From Bin87 sp965219925 (lineage in GTDB: Bacteria; Chloroflexota; Dehalococcoidia; Lucifugimonadales; UBA3495): a stretch of 64,000 nt of DNA. Position 1 is the stretch's first letter; every line of letters starts with the position of its first letter. Shown in pieces: positions 8,063-17,113 of this stretch. The notes under the pieces are model-generated. The model was given only the letters and a program-made list of their open reading frames with translations, made no database searches and had not been told where the DNA came from. The stretch is taken from contig OZ244795.1 in assembly GCA_965219925.1 (NCBI GenBank), forward strand, positions 124,001-188,000, written 5' to 3'. A program made the translations under genes and the position numbers.

Positions 8063-8657
8063 GGTCGGGTTCTCCTGATGCGCCGGGTTCTCTGGATGCG
8101 CCGGGTTCGCCAAGTGCGCTGGGTTCGCCGGTTGCGCTGGGCTCCAGGGCCAGTTCGCGATCCACGGCGGCCAGATATGGTTGCAGATCCGATGGGTCAG
8201 TGGAGGCGGCGGACTGAACGACCGCCGGCCGGCGACGCATCGCCCGCAGGGTCAGCAGCCCTCCCGCCAGAGCAAGCGCTAACGCGACGCCGGGCACGAT
8301 CCAGGCGATCAGGTTGAAACCGGAACGGGGGGGTTCGGCAAGGATGCCGAGTCCGTACCGATCGGAGAACCAGGCCAACACCTGCTCCCGGTCGGCGCCG
8401 TTAGCGAGCATTCGTCTAACTTGATTTCGCATCTGGCGGGCCAGCGGCACCTGAGCCTGGTCGATGTTTTCTGCCGGGCACACCGGGCACATGAGCATCC
8501 GGTCGATTGCCTGGGCTTCTGCTTCGTCGTAAACCGCGGTGGTGTCGCCACCACCCGTTTCGCCCGATTGAGCGTGGGCGGGATTCACCTGATGGCCGAT
8601 CACGATGGCGGTAACCAGGCTGAAAAACAGGCCGCCGATGGTGAAGGTACGCCACAT
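8055..8657 (-). CDS. ccmH: CcmH/CycL-type cytochrome c maturation protein
   Basis: This 200-aa protein has an N-terminal signal or anchor, the thiol active-site region MLMCPVCPAENIDQAQ (CxxC, matching the family LRCxVC), the RRMLANGADREQVLAWFSDRYG helix, then a second membrane span (LIAWIVPGVALALALAGGLL). It presents reduced apocytochrome c to CcmF. The C-terminal tail after the second span is unusual: a run of Gly-Glu-Pro-(Ser/Gly)-Ala repeats encoded by tandem, roughly 15-bp units, ending where ccmF begins. It is the first gene of the maturation set, about 135 bp after actE. Confidence 0.9.
   Translation of the reverse strand: MWRTFTIGGLFFSLVTAIVIGHQVNPAHAQSGETGGGDTTAVYDEAEAQAIDRMLMCPVCPAENIDQAQVPLARQMRNQVRRMLANGADREQVLAWFSDRYGLGILAEPPRSGFNLIAWIVPGVALALALAGGLLTLRAMRRRPAVVQSAASTDPSDLQPYLAAVDRELALEPSATGEPSALGEPGASREPGASGEPDRG
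8078..8153 (-). repeat. Tandem ~15-bp repeats encoding the Gly-Glu-Pro tail of CcmH
   Basis: Imperfect repeats of the type GGTTCxCC(A/G)G(A/T)TGCGC(C/T)G run through the 3' end of ccmH and encode GEPSALGEPGASREPGASGEP. They lie just before the ccmF start, where a longer ccmF frame would also read through them. Confidence 0.6.
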
Positions 8658-8792
8658 AATTTTACACGGACGAGCGGTGGACAGATCGCCTCGGCCTGCC
8701 GGGGCGAACTTTGGGCATAGGTGCGGTTTACGAATTGAGGCCGCCGGACAGCGCCAAACTATACCTGCGGCGGCGGATTTTGGATGAGCCCG

Positions 8793-9362
8793 CTACTCGC
8801 AGGTTGCGGCATCTCTGCCCTGTATGCAACCCTGCACGTAGTCGAGAACGTCGTCTATCTGTTCGCTGGTGAGCAGCTTTGAAAAGTCGGGCATCACGTT
8901 AACACCGCCGGTAAGCACGCCACGCATTTCGTCCCGCCCCAGGCCCATAGCAGCATCGGAGGTAAGCACCGGGTTCAGCAGGGGCGCATCGGTGGTCTGG
9001 TAACCGTAGTGAACAATCATGCGGGCCAGCACGGGGCCATCGCCCTGTCCGGTGGCGCCGTGGCACATGACGCAGTTGACTTCATAGATGTGCTTGCCGG
9101 AGCCGGCAAAGACGGTGGGTCGCGGAGGAGATGAACCGTAGTAGGGCACCGCGGATTCGGGAGGACTGAGGCGCGGGGGTTCGTGGACTCTGTACGACGG
9201 CTGGTAGTGCATCTCGTAGAAGATGTCCAGAGGATACGATCCCTGTGAACAGCCGGCCGCCAGTATGCCCACCGAGGCGATTGCGGCGATGAGAATCGCC
9301 AGCCTCCACCTGCCGGTCAGGGCCGGAGTGATCGCAGTCATCTTGGTAATAAGTTGGTTCAT
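8793..9362 (-). CDS. actE: Alternative complex III subunit ActE, mono-haem cytochrome c lipoprotein
   Basis: This is a 189-aa exported lipoprotein: a hydrophobic signal ending in the lipobox LAAGC (around residue 38), then a class I cytochrome c domain with one haem site, CVMCH, followed by GATGQGDGP and a C-terminal helix (LTSEQIDDVLDYVQGC). It would accept electrons from the complex on the outer face of the membrane. It follows actD on the same strand. CMDP-type names differ between species, but the position after the DUF3341 gene and the lipoprotein mono-haem architecture fit ActE. Confidence 0.85.
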   Translation of the reverse strand: MNQLITKMTAITPALTGRWRLAILIAAIASVGILAAGCSQGSYPLDIFYEMHYQPSYRVHEPPRLSPPESAVPYYGSSPPRPTVFAGSGKHIYEVNCVMCHGATGQGDGPVLARMIVHYGYQTTDAPLLNPVLTSDAAMGLGRDEMRGVLTGGVNVMPDFSKLLTSEQIDDVLDYVQGCIQGRDAATCE

Positions 9363-9395
9363 CTTTATCAGTGCAGGTCGGCCGTCAGGACCCGG

Positions 9396-9908
9396 TTAAT
9401 CATCTTCGGATTTGACGTCGATAGCTCCAGCCCCGTTGAGAATTTGCATCACCTGGGGCCCCCGATCCTGCTCGGCATTTACCAGCAGGCCGATGACTCC
9501 CTGGGTGATGCGGTTGTCATAAAGGCCCATTTTTAGTTTGGGCAATCGTGATTCGAAGACGATCCCGATGACGGTGAACAGGATTGCGCCCAGCATGGTG
9601 CCTTCGTAGCAGATGATGGCCATGGGAGGCAGCGAAAGGATCGGCTTGCCGCCGGTAACCAGCGGGTATGCCACCTGGGTCATGGCGGTGATCATGATGC
9701 CGGAGGTGAGGCCCAGGAGCGCTCCCACGAAAGGATAGAGGTACAACCGATGCTTTTCTTCCCGTTCTCCAAAGGCTCCCTCCGGATACGGAGAGTCGGT
9801 CAGGAAATCATACTCGGTGTCCTCAATTCCGGCAGACTTTAGAGCGTCGCCGGCGTTGGCGGCGGACTCGGCGTCCTGGAACAGCCCCAGAATTGCTTGT
9901 TTAGCCAT
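9396..9908 (-). CDS. actD: Alternative complex III subunit ActD (DUF3341)
   Basis: This 170-aa DUF3341 protein starts MAKQAILGLFQDAESAANAGDALKSAG, followed by an acidic cytoplasmic-type segment and two membrane spans (FVGALLGLTSGIMITAM and ICYEGTMLGAILFTVIGIVF). This is the standard ActD layout, a membrane subunit of alternative complex III with no cofactor. It lies between actC and actE in the minus-strand operon. An AGGG site precedes the ATG at 9908. Confidence 0.9.
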   Translation of the reverse strand: MAKQAILGLFQDAESAANAGDALKSAGIEDTEYDFLTDSPYPEGAFGEREEKHRLYLYPFVGALLGLTSGIMITAMTQVAYPLVTGGKPILSLPPMAIICYEGTMLGAILFTVIGIVFESRLPKLKMGLYDNRITQGVIGLLVNAEQDRGPQVMQILNGAGAIDVKSEDD

Positions 9909-9968
9909 GTCGTTAATCCCTGTCCTTTGTCATCGCGAGAAGTGCAGCGAGGCGGCAATACCGCTCGC

Positions 9969-11357
9969 CTAATCCTCTCTGAAGGTGGCCGGCACGATAC
10001 GACGGCCCACCCTGATTTCGGTTCTCAAAATGTCTCCCTCCTTGATGTCATAAAGAGGCACCAACGGGAAGATCCGGCTGAACAGCAGCATCAGCATCGT
10101 TACGAAGGCGAAAGTCGCTGCCACGATGATTATTTCGGCAGGTTGCGGAATATAGTCATTCCACGTGAAGGTCAGGAACTGCTTGTTGGCCTGGCCGGGA
10201 ACGAACAGCAGGTAACGTTCCAGCCACATGCCCACGTTCACCGAGATGCAGGCGGTGGACATTATCCACAGGTTGCGGCGCCAGGCCCTGGGCAGCCATA
10301 GGATGACCGGCAGGAAGTAGGTAATGCCGACGAACACTATCATCCAGATGTTGTAGGCCACGCCGTTGTCGCTGGGAAGGAACTGGAGTTGACGCACCGC
10401 GATTTCATCGCCTTCCAGGCCGTAGATACCGAAAATAATCTCCATGACCAGGAAGTAGAACCACCCGGTGGCAACGACGATGAGCAGACGTCCCAGGGCG
10501 TCGATGTGCTCGTGGCGGATGTAATCCTGCCACCCGTAGGCCCACCGCAGCAGGATCAGGGCAAATACCACGGCGGACACGCCGGAGTGGACCGCGCCGA
10601 CCACGAAGTAGGGGGCGAAGACGGTGCTGTGCCACGATTTGATGGCCACTGCCATTCCGAAGTCCCAGGACACGATGGAGTGCACGGACACGAATACGGG
10701 CAGGATGAGCGCCGACAGCAGGACACCGGCGATGATTTGCAGCTTCCACTGGCGCGGATTGCCTTCCCAGCCCATGGCCAGCATGGTGTAGATCCGGTGG
10801 GGCCAACCCGTGGTGCGGTCGCGTAGCACTGCGAAGTCGGGTACCAGCGCAATCATCACGAACATGGTGGAAGACGTGAGGTAGGTGAGAATGGCCGAGG
10901 GATCCCAAACCAGGGGGGTGCGGATGTTGGGCCACACGCCACGGGCGAAGTCGTAAGGAAACGCCCAGTACAGGATGCGCCAAGGTCGCCCGGTGTGGAT
11001 GATGGGCATAATCATGGCGGTCATCAGCGAGAAGATAGTGAGCACTTCGGCGGCGCGGGTTGCCGGGCGGCGCCACTCCGCCTTGGCCAGGCGCAGGATT
11101 GCGGAGAGCATGACACCGGCGTGGCTGATACCGATCCAGAACACGAAGTTGGTGATGAAGAAGCCCCAGACCACCTTGTAGTTCAGGCCGGTGATTCCCA
11201 ACCCGGTATTGATCATCACTCCGATGGTGATGGTGGCCGCCAGCACTACCAGGCCCAGCAGCGACACTACCGGCCAGTACCAGCCTGGCGTTTCCAGTAT
11301 GGACCGCAGCAGGTCGCGGTTGACTTGCGCTGCGGGTAGGACTTTGCCTTCCTGCAT
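9969..11357 (-). CDS. actC: Alternative complex III subunit ActC (NrfD-like quinol-binding membrane protein)
   Basis: This is a 462-aa NrfD/PsrC-type polytopic protein that forms the quinol-oxidising membrane core. Family marks are WGFFITNFVFWIGISHAG, the IIHTGRPWRILYWAFPYD segment, WPNIRTPLVWDPSAI and IPDFA-like LVPDFAVLRDR, with about ten spans. It sits directly before actD as in canonical loci, and is taken as ActC because it matches the conserved HTGRPW segment, unlike the neighbouring second NrfD-like protein. Confidence 0.9.
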   Translation of the reverse strand: MQEGKVLPAAQVNRDLLRSILETPGWYWPVVSLLGLVVLAATITIGVMINTGLGITGLNYKVVWGFFITNFVFWIGISHAGVMLSAILRLAKAEWRRPATRAAEVLTIFSLMTAMIMPIIHTGRPWRILYWAFPYDFARGVWPNIRTPLVWDPSAILTYLTSSTMFVMIALVPDFAVLRDRTTGWPHRIYTMLAMGWEGNPRQWKLQIIAGVLLSALILPVFVSVHSIVSWDFGMAVAIKSWHSTVFAPYFVVGAVHSGVSAVVFALILLRWAYGWQDYIRHEHIDALGRLLIVVATGWFYFLVMEIIFGIYGLEGDEIAVRQLQFLPSDNGVAYNIWMIVFVGITYFLPVILWLPRAWRRNLWIMSTACISVNVGMWLERYLLFVPGQANKQFLTFTWNDYIPQPAEIIIVAATFAFVTMLMLLFSRIFPLVPLYDIKEGDILRTEIRVGRRIVPATFRED

Positions 11358-11452
11358 GTTGTCTTACTCTTGGCGGTTGACGTTGTGTGGTGGCGTCTGG
11401 TTGGTTATTTCGAATTGGATCCCGTCCCGCAAAGGAACAGGATGCCAGCGTA

Positions 11453-12898
11453 TTACTCGGGTTTGGCCAGTACGAGGTAGCGGCCGCGGATAAAGGTGTC
11501 GACTCGTTGGTACATGGAACCTTCTTTCAGCTCCCACAGGGAGAGCGGCGGGAAGAGCATCATGCCCAGGCGGAACACCAGCATGACGATACCGAAGGCT
11601 CCTAGAATCATGAAGATGTCCCCAAGGTCCGGCAGTCTGGCGGGGGGCACCGACAACAGGAAGAAATGATAAAGGGATTCATGGTCGGACGACGCGAAGG
11701 CGGCCGCAAATATCCGGATGTGGAACAGCATCAGACCGATGATGATGAAGACGGCAGCCAGCGGAGCGCCCCATCCGAGTCGGCGGGCGTGGTTGGACAG
11801 CAGAATCGGGAACGGTATGAAGAAGGTGAACAGCAACTGCACCCAGAAGATGATGGTATAGGAATCGAACATGAGGTAGTTCAGGATGTTCAGTTCTACT
11901 TCCAGCCGGCCGTACCAATAGGTGATGAAGAAGGCAAACAGGTGGTAGGTGTGCAAAAGCGTTAGCCCCAGCAGTATCTTGCTGGCTGCCCAGAATGGGG
12001 CAATACCGATATAGTCCCGGTAGCCGCCCCATCGGCGCATTGCGTAGGCGACAAGGAGTATGAGAGCCAACCCGCTTTGGAAACTGATGACGGTGTAGAA
12101 AGGCGGAAGTATCGAGTCCTTCCAGCCCGGTATCATCGACATTGCGAAGTCGCTGACCACCAAGAACTGCACGAACACCAGGAACATGAAGTAGAAGGCG
12201 CCCAGTATCGCCAGTCCGGCTTTCTGAATCTGCCATTGACGCTTGGTGCCGTACCAGCTGCGGGACAGTGAGCGGTAAAGGGAGGCGCGGAAACCGGTCA
12301 TCTGTGCGCGGCTCTGAGCCATGTCGGGCATGGCCGCCAGCCACAGGATGCTCAGCGAGCAGACTGCCACGCCGACCATGGCGGCCATCTGCCATCCCAG
12401 GGGGGCTCCGAAAGGCACCCTGAACCAGATGGTGCGGCGAATGTCGAGAGCATCGGCGCTGGCGCCCATGGGGTTGAGGATGTCGGGCAACGCAATGAGG
12501 GCCGGTATGAACAGCAGTATGTTGACGATGCTTACCAGCGAGAACAACTCGGCCACGCGGGACAGGGGCCGACGCCAGTGGCTCTTGGTGAACCGGAAAG
12601 CGCAGGCCGCCAGGGGCGCGGACGACGTGAGGGTGAAAACGAAGGCGAAGGCAGCGACGTAGTATCCCCAGACACGATGGTCGGAGAAGCCGTCGGCCAT
12701 CAGGCGCAGCACGAAGCCGATGATTCCCAACACCGTGAGAGCGGCGCCGATTATCAGGACGGCGCGGAACAGGGCGGACGGAGCGCGCTGCTTTTCCGTA
12801 ACGTCGGCCACCAACCCGGTGGGTTCGGGGATCACCCACATCTCAGGGCCGAAGTGGCCGTGTTCGTGGGCGTCGTGGGCTTGCGTTTCGCTAGCCAT
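11453..12898 (-). CDS. actF: Alternative complex III second NrfD-like subunit (ActF-like)
   Basis: This is a 481-aa polytopic NrfD-like membrane protein with a histidine-rich cytoplasmic N-terminus (HDAHEHGHFG) and about ten spans. It is related to, but clearly divergent from, the ActC next to it: it has RVPFGAPLGWQM where ActC has HTGRPW. Alternative complex III has two NrfD-like subunits, so this is assigned as ActF. Its place between the FeS gene and actC, rather than after actE, is unusual. Its start lies 1 nt before the stop codon of the FeS gene, indicating co-translation. Confidence 0.75.
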   Translation of the reverse strand: MASETQAHDAHEHGHFGPEMWVIPEPTGLVADVTEKQRAPSALFRAVLIIGAALTVLGIIGFVLRLMADGFSDHRVWGYYVAAFAFVFTLTSSAPLAACAFRFTKSHWRRPLSRVAELFSLVSIVNILLFIPALIALPDILNPMGASADALDIRRTIWFRVPFGAPLGWQMAAMVGVAVCSLSILWLAAMPDMAQSRAQMTGFRASLYRSLSRSWYGTKRQWQIQKAGLAILGAFYFMFLVFVQFLVVSDFAMSMIPGWKDSILPPFYTVISFQSGLALILLVAYAMRRWGGYRDYIGIAPFWAASKILLGLTLLHTYHLFAFFITYWYGRLEVELNILNYLMFDSYTIIFWVQLLFTFFIPFPILLSNHARRLGWGAPLAAVFIIIGLMLFHIRIFAAAFASSDHESLYHFFLLSVPPARLPDLGDIFMILGAFGIVMLVFRLGMMLFPPLSLWELKEGSMYQRVDTFIRGRYLVLAKPE

Positions 12899-12899
12899 T

Positions 12900-13685
12900 T
12901 TAGTGGGCCTCGCCAGCCAGCGGGTACTGATCGACCTTCTTCAGGTAAACGACGCTGGGTCGGGTGTTCATTTCTTCCAGCAGGCGGTAGCCACGGGTTT
13001 GCCGCTCCGGTTCGTGGTGGCCCGGGTGGGCGTTTACGTCGTCGAAGTAGGGTTTGATGGCGGCGTCGGGGTCCTGCTGGTCGCCAAACACCAGGGCGTT
13101 GGTGGGGCACGCCTGCACGCAGGCTGGGTCGTAGTTGCCGGCAGTCATGCGTTCGGCGTTGAGCCTCTGGCCGTCGCGGGATTCCACCTGCAGTTCGCCC
13201 CGTCGGATGCGCTGGACGCAGAACGTGCATTTCTCGGTGATACCGCGAGTGCGTACCGTTACGTCGGGGTTCAGCTGGTTGGCCAGCCGGTCGGGCCAGT
13301 TGGGATGCCAGAAATTGAACATCCGCACCTGGTAGGGGCAGTTGTTGATGCAGTAACGGGTACCCACGCAGCGGTTATACACCTGTACGTTGAGTCCCTC
13401 TTCGTTGTGATAGGTGGCGAATACCGGGCATACCGGCTCGCAGGGAGCGTTTTCGCAATGCTGGCACAGCACCGGCATAAAGCGCGCCTTCACGTTGGGG
13501 TATTCTCCCTCCCAGTACCGCTCGATGCGAATCCACTCATACGCGCGGCGCTGCAGGAAGTAGTCTTTGGTATTGATGGGAATGTTGTTCTCGGCCTGGC
13601 AAGCGACAACGCAGGCCTGACAGCCCGTGCACTTGTCCAGGTCGACGACCATTCCCCATTTGTGCTCGTATTGGGCGTTTGGCAT
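12900..13685 (-). CDS. Alternative complex III iron-sulfur subunit (separate ActB FeS half)
   Basis: This is a ferredoxin-type protein of 261 aa with four groups of cluster cysteines: DKCTGCQACVVACQAEN near the start, CQHCENAPCEPVCP, CVGTRYCINNCPY, and a final CTFC ... CVQACPTNALVFGD. It matches the C-terminal FeS half of ActB, which is fused to the molybdopterin-like half in many organisms but is a separate gene here. The ATG at 13685 is preferred over a GTG at 13700. It would carry electrons from the membrane core to ActA or ActB within the complex. Confidence 0.9.
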   Translation of the reverse strand: MPNAQYEHKWGMVVDLDKCTGCQACVVACQAENNIPINTKDYFLQRRAYEWIRIERYWEGEYPNVKARFMPVLCQHCENAPCEPVCPVFATYHNEEGLNVQVYNRCVGTRYCINNCPYQVRMFNFWHPNWPDRLANQLNPDVTVRTRGITEKCTFCVQRIRRGELQVESRDGQRLNAERMTAGNYDPACVQACPTNALVFGDQQDPDAAIKPYFDDVNAHPGHHEPERQTRGYRLLEEMNTRPSVVYLKKVDQYPLAGEAH

Positions 13686-13734
13686 TGTGGTTATGGACAC
13701 TGATCAGCAGATGTTTGAACACCGCTGTCTAGTG

Positions 13735-15966
13735 TTAGCCCTCCTCGGTAATGCTCTTGAAAACCTGTTCGGCAGAATGTTCGCCGATTTCGCGGTTAGT
13801 GTAGTCGCCCTCCATCTTGGACACGGCCATACTGTCGCCGGTGGGAGTTATGGAGCAGCGGTTGGCGCTCCAGGCCAGGCCGCCGGAACCGTCCACCTCA
13901 GCGACGGCCAGGATAGACATGACGTTGCTGCTTTCCCGCTCATCGCGGCCGGTGGCGTAGTCGGAGCCGGATCGGCGTCCGCCGCCCATCGGCACTGCGG
14001 CGATGCCCGGGGGCGTGGCCGGATTCAGATAGACCAGCGCCGAAATGCTGCCGGCGGAGGTGGCGATATTCACCACGTCGCCCTCGCGAAGGTCCATTTG
14101 CCGGCCCTGCCGTTCATTAATATCAACCCAGGTTTGCCAAGTCACGGTGGTGATTGGGTCGGGAGCGCTCTGCGCCCAGGGCAGGTGGGCGTTGCGCCCG
14201 TCCAGGATGGTGTGGTGAGAGTAGGGCAGCAGTTGGAATTCACCGTAGCCTTGCGTTTGGGCCGGCGCGGCGCGGCTGGCAATATCATTCAGCAACCCGC
14301 TGGCCGGGGGTGGCGCGCTGCCGGTTGCCCTTTCGTCCCACCAGCCGCCGTTCTTAAGCGTCTCGGTGAAATCGGCGCCCAGTTCCGCAATGTTGGCCCG
14401 AATCAGATCCTCATAGCTGGCCGCCGGCATACTGTCGCCCTGGCCCAGGTCGGCGGCGGCAGACAGCAGAATATCCGGGAAACTGCGCGGGTCCAGATCG
14501 TGCAGCGGGTTCACCACCGGCTGCTGCACCGCATAGACCCGGTAGCCCGGCGCCGGGTTGGGCGCATCGTCTCCCCAGCTCTCCAGCCCGGCCCGGTCCG
14601 GTATCAGCAAATCGGCCATCACCGTCGTTTCGTCAATGAACGGGCTGGCGCTGATAACGACCGCGTTCTCATTAGCCAGCGCATCGCCAAGCCCGACGCC
14701 GGCCGGCAACCCGTACACCGGGTCGGCATTATGCACAATGACCAGGCTCGCGTCACCGCTATTAATGTCGGAAACGGCCTGCCGCCAGTCGCGCAGTGTG
14801 GCGTGGGGCGTATTGCTCGGCGCGCTGCCAATGGGCGGGCCGGCGTCAACCTGCAACCCTCCGGCCGCTCCCACCTGACCCAACACGAAGTTCAGCGCGA
14901 GCACGGCCTCGGCGTTGAACTTGCCGTTGCTGTACGCTCCAGATGCGCCGCCCCCGCCGATTGCCAATCCACCCTGTCCCAATTTGCCAGCCATTTCCTC
15001 GAAGAAGTGGGCAATGGTTTCGCCGTGCAGGGCCGCCTCCGGTATCTGCAGAACGGGGGCTACCGCGTCGGGGCGGAAATCGCTCAGCGCTGCTGCGCCC
15101 TGCCCATTGGTCAGACGGTCAACGTCTCCACCGGCAACTCCCATTTGGATTAGCGTCCACGCCAGGGCGAGGGCGGCGTAACCTTCGCTGCCGGGAGCGA
15201 TGGGCACCCACTTGTCGGCGTTGGCGGCGGTCATCGAATAACGCGGGTCAAAATGAAAGTGGCTTCCCCGATGGTCGCCGGAACGGAATTTTCCGTAGGC
15301 AACCGAGTATGCGGTTGGGTTCCCCCAGGTTGACAGGAAATCGCTGCCGAAGCTTACCAGAGCGTGGGCGTTGGCGATGTCGTGCCAGGGCATCCGGGTA
15401 GTGCCCAGAATATCTTGCACAGCGGCGCCGTAGGCTGAATCGTCCATCGGGTCATACCGCAGGTGTCGTCCACCGAAAGCGTCGGCGAAAGCCTTGCAGA
15501 TTTGAGCAAACCCGGCGCATTGGGTTCCGGTTATCAGGAGCAGGCCATCGCCCCGGTCGTTCACGGCGGCATTAAAGCGGTTCAGCGCCTCTTCCCAACT
15601 AATCGGGCGGAACTGGCCGGAACCGCGGGCGCCGCTTCTCAGCATCGGGCCGGCGATGCGGTCGGGATGATAGAGGGACTGCAGGATGGCGTCAGCAGCC
15701 GGGGACTGCTTGCCCTGGTTGGTGGGGAACCGTGGGTTGCCGCGCACCTTCTTGGCGCGACCCTCCATCACACGCACCAGGAGACCCTGTCCGCCCGGAA
15801 CCGAGCTGTCGTGGGTGGCGTACCAGTTGTCGCGGCCGGTTACCAGGTCTTCAGGGATGGCGACCGGACTCTGGATGCGGAGGTCGTCGTCGAACAGATC
15901 GCAGGCGATCGCGCCGGTGGCAGCGATGCCGGCCCAGGCCAGGAAGTTGCGACGTGTTAGCTTCAT
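13735..15966 (-). CDS. actB: Alternative complex III molybdopterin-oxidoreductase-like subunit (ActB1)
   Basis: This 743-aa protein has a TAT signal (TRRNFLAWAGIAATG) and a molybdopterin-oxidoreductase fold, including the C-terminal aspartate-decarboxylase-like domain near NERQGRQMDLREGDVV. There is no N-terminal FeS cysteine set, and the family is thought to have lost the molybdenum cofactor, so it is probably structural in alternative complex III. It follows actA and precedes the FeS gene. A long open frame on the opposite strand is a high-GC shadow. Confidence 0.9.
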   Translation of the reverse strand: MKLTRRNFLAWAGIAATGAIACDLFDDDLRIQSPVAIPEDLVTGRDNWYATHDSSVPGGQGLLVRVMEGRAKKVRGNPRFPTNQGKQSPAADAILQSLYHPDRIAGPMLRSGARGSGQFRPISWEEALNRFNAAVNDRGDGLLLITGTQCAGFAQICKAFADAFGGRHLRYDPMDDSAYGAAVQDILGTTRMPWHDIANAHALVSFGSDFLSTWGNPTAYSVAYGKFRSGDHRGSHFHFDPRYSMTAANADKWVPIAPGSEGYAALALAWTLIQMGVAGGDVDRLTNGQGAAALSDFRPDAVAPVLQIPEAALHGETIAHFFEEMAGKLGQGGLAIGGGGASGAYSNGKFNAEAVLALNFVLGQVGAAGGLQVDAGPPIGSAPSNTPHATLRDWRQAVSDINSGDASLVIVHNADPVYGLPAGVGLGDALANENAVVISASPFIDETTVMADLLIPDRAGLESWGDDAPNPAPGYRVYAVQQPVVNPLHDLDPRSFPDILLSAAADLGQGDSMPAASYEDLIRANIAELGADFTETLKNGGWWDERATGSAPPPASGLLNDIASRAAPAQTQGYGEFQLLPYSHHTILDGRNAHLPWAQSAPDPITTVTWQTWVDINERQGRQMDLREGDVVNIATSAGSISALVYLNPATPPGIAAVPMGGGRRSGSDYATGRDERESSNVMSILAVAEVDGSGGLAWSANRCSITPTGDSMAVSKMEGDYTNREIGEHSAEQVFKSITEEG

Positions 15967-15994
15967 GGTTAGTGTGCGACCTGTTGTTGGTTGG

Positions 15995-16669
15995 TTACTT
16001 GTGGCAAACCGTGCAATCGGTGCTTACGCTGTTTTCGCGGTGACAGTCGAGGCAGGTACCCATTTTCAGGGATTGACCTTCCTGTGGCTGTATTTCGGTC
16101 ATTTGGGTGACGTCGCCGTGGCATACCGAACAGGCTTGGGGAACTTCCATAGGCAGGGTCAGCGGCAGCTCATCACCCACCGGCAGGGTTACGGTGCGAG
16201 GTTCGCCCTGGGTCAGGAATCTCAGGTGGGCTTCGTGAACGAACCGCACGTGGTCGGGGAGTCGGTGGACGCGTTCCCAGTCGATGGGTCGTTCGTCAGC
16301 GTGCCGGTCCAGCACGCGCTGGATGTTGATGAACGTTTCGGGGGCGCGATCAACGGCGGTAACATTGGCGCCATTAACCTGTTTGTGGCAAATCAGGCAG
16401 ACTTCAACCGCGGGAACCGTGGCGGCTGCGCCGGTGGTTACGTTGCGGTGGCAGAATTCGCACTGGATGGCGTGGCCGCCCTGTTCAACCGGCCCGGCGT
16501 GAACCGTATGGGGGAAGGGGATCGGCTGGTCGGGCGCATTGCCCCAGCCGAAGGGCGGATTGGAGAACCAGGAAATGAACAGTACCACCACGATAAAGGC
16601 GAAAATGGCAGTGATAATCAACCCTGCCAGCGCGATGGGGATCATTTGTCGGGTTGGCCGCAGTGGCAT
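15995..16669 (-). CDS. actA: Alternative complex III pentahaem cytochrome c subunit ActA
   Basis: This 224-aa protein has an N-terminal membrane anchor (ALAGLIITAIFAFIVVVLFI) and five CxxCH haem sites: CEFCH, CLICH, CSVCH, CLDCH and CTVCH. Five haems and one anchor are the ActA signature in alternative complex III. It starts the run of act genes, 28 bp before actB1. Haem attachment would depend on the CcmH/CcmF genes at the other end of the same block. Confidence 0.92.
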   Translation of the reverse strand: MPLRPTRQMIPIALAGLIITAIFAFIVVVLFISWFSNPPFGWGNAPDQPIPFPHTVHAGPVEQGGHAIQCEFCHRNVTTGAAATVPAVEVCLICHKQVNGANVTAVDRAPETFINIQRVLDRHADERPIDWERVHRLPDHVRFVHEAHLRFLTQGEPRTVTLPVGDELPLTLPMEVPQACSVCHGDVTQMTEIQPQEGQSLKMGTCLDCHRENSVSTDCTVCHK

Positions 16670-16762
16670 GGGATTCCGGTCGTCGGTAAAGTTGGGTGTA
16701 GGTTACGCTTGGCGGGTTTGTTGGCGATGATGCGTAATGATTGGGCCGCAGGTGGCGTCGGG

Positions 16763-17065
16763 CTATATGAACAGCCGGTCCCACACGTTGAGCAGGGTAA
16801 CCGGGGATTGCCTGATAGTGAGCGCCATCATCACAACCGCGCCGCCCAGAGCCAGCACACCGATGACGGTTATAGGCAATCGAAGGCGTGCGAAGATGGC
16901 CGGGTACGTTCCGTCGCGGACGCCCGACGGGATGAGACCGTGGGCTATCAGCATACTGAACGCGAAGATGATGACGAGGGGAAAATAAATCCAGAGGTAG
17001 GTTAGCCAGAGACTAACGTCAGACCAGAAAACCGATGTCATTGAGTTGGGTTCGGTTAGTGGCAT
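16763..17065 (-). CDS. Small two-span membrane protein upstream of actA
   Basis: This is a protein of about 100 aa with two membrane spans (LWIYFPLVIIFAFSMLIAHGLI and LPITVIGVLALGGAVVMMALTI) and no recognised family. It lies 93 bp upstream of actA on the same strand and is probably the first gene of the complex III block, perhaps an accessory membrane subunit. The start is uncertain: GTG 17113, ATG 17065 and ATG 17041 are in frame and none has a strong ribosome-binding site. ATG 17065 keeps both spans and avoids an unconserved leader. Confidence 0.6.
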   Translation of the reverse strand: MPLTEPNSMTSVFWSDVSLWLTYLWIYFPLVIIFAFSMLIAHGLIPSGVRDGTYPAIFARLRLPITVIGVLALGGAVVMMALTIRQSPVTLLNVWDRLFI

Positions 17066-17113
17066 TTGGGAAAGAACCTGCGCTAAGTCTGTATGCGGCC
17101 TGATGACCACCAC

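Noticed and set aside
13627..15153. 508-codon open frame on the plus strand antisense to actB1
   Set aside because: It is a high-GC shadow of the real gene: low-complexity Gly/Arg/Val/His composition, no recognisable motif, while the minus strand has a TAT signal and family features.
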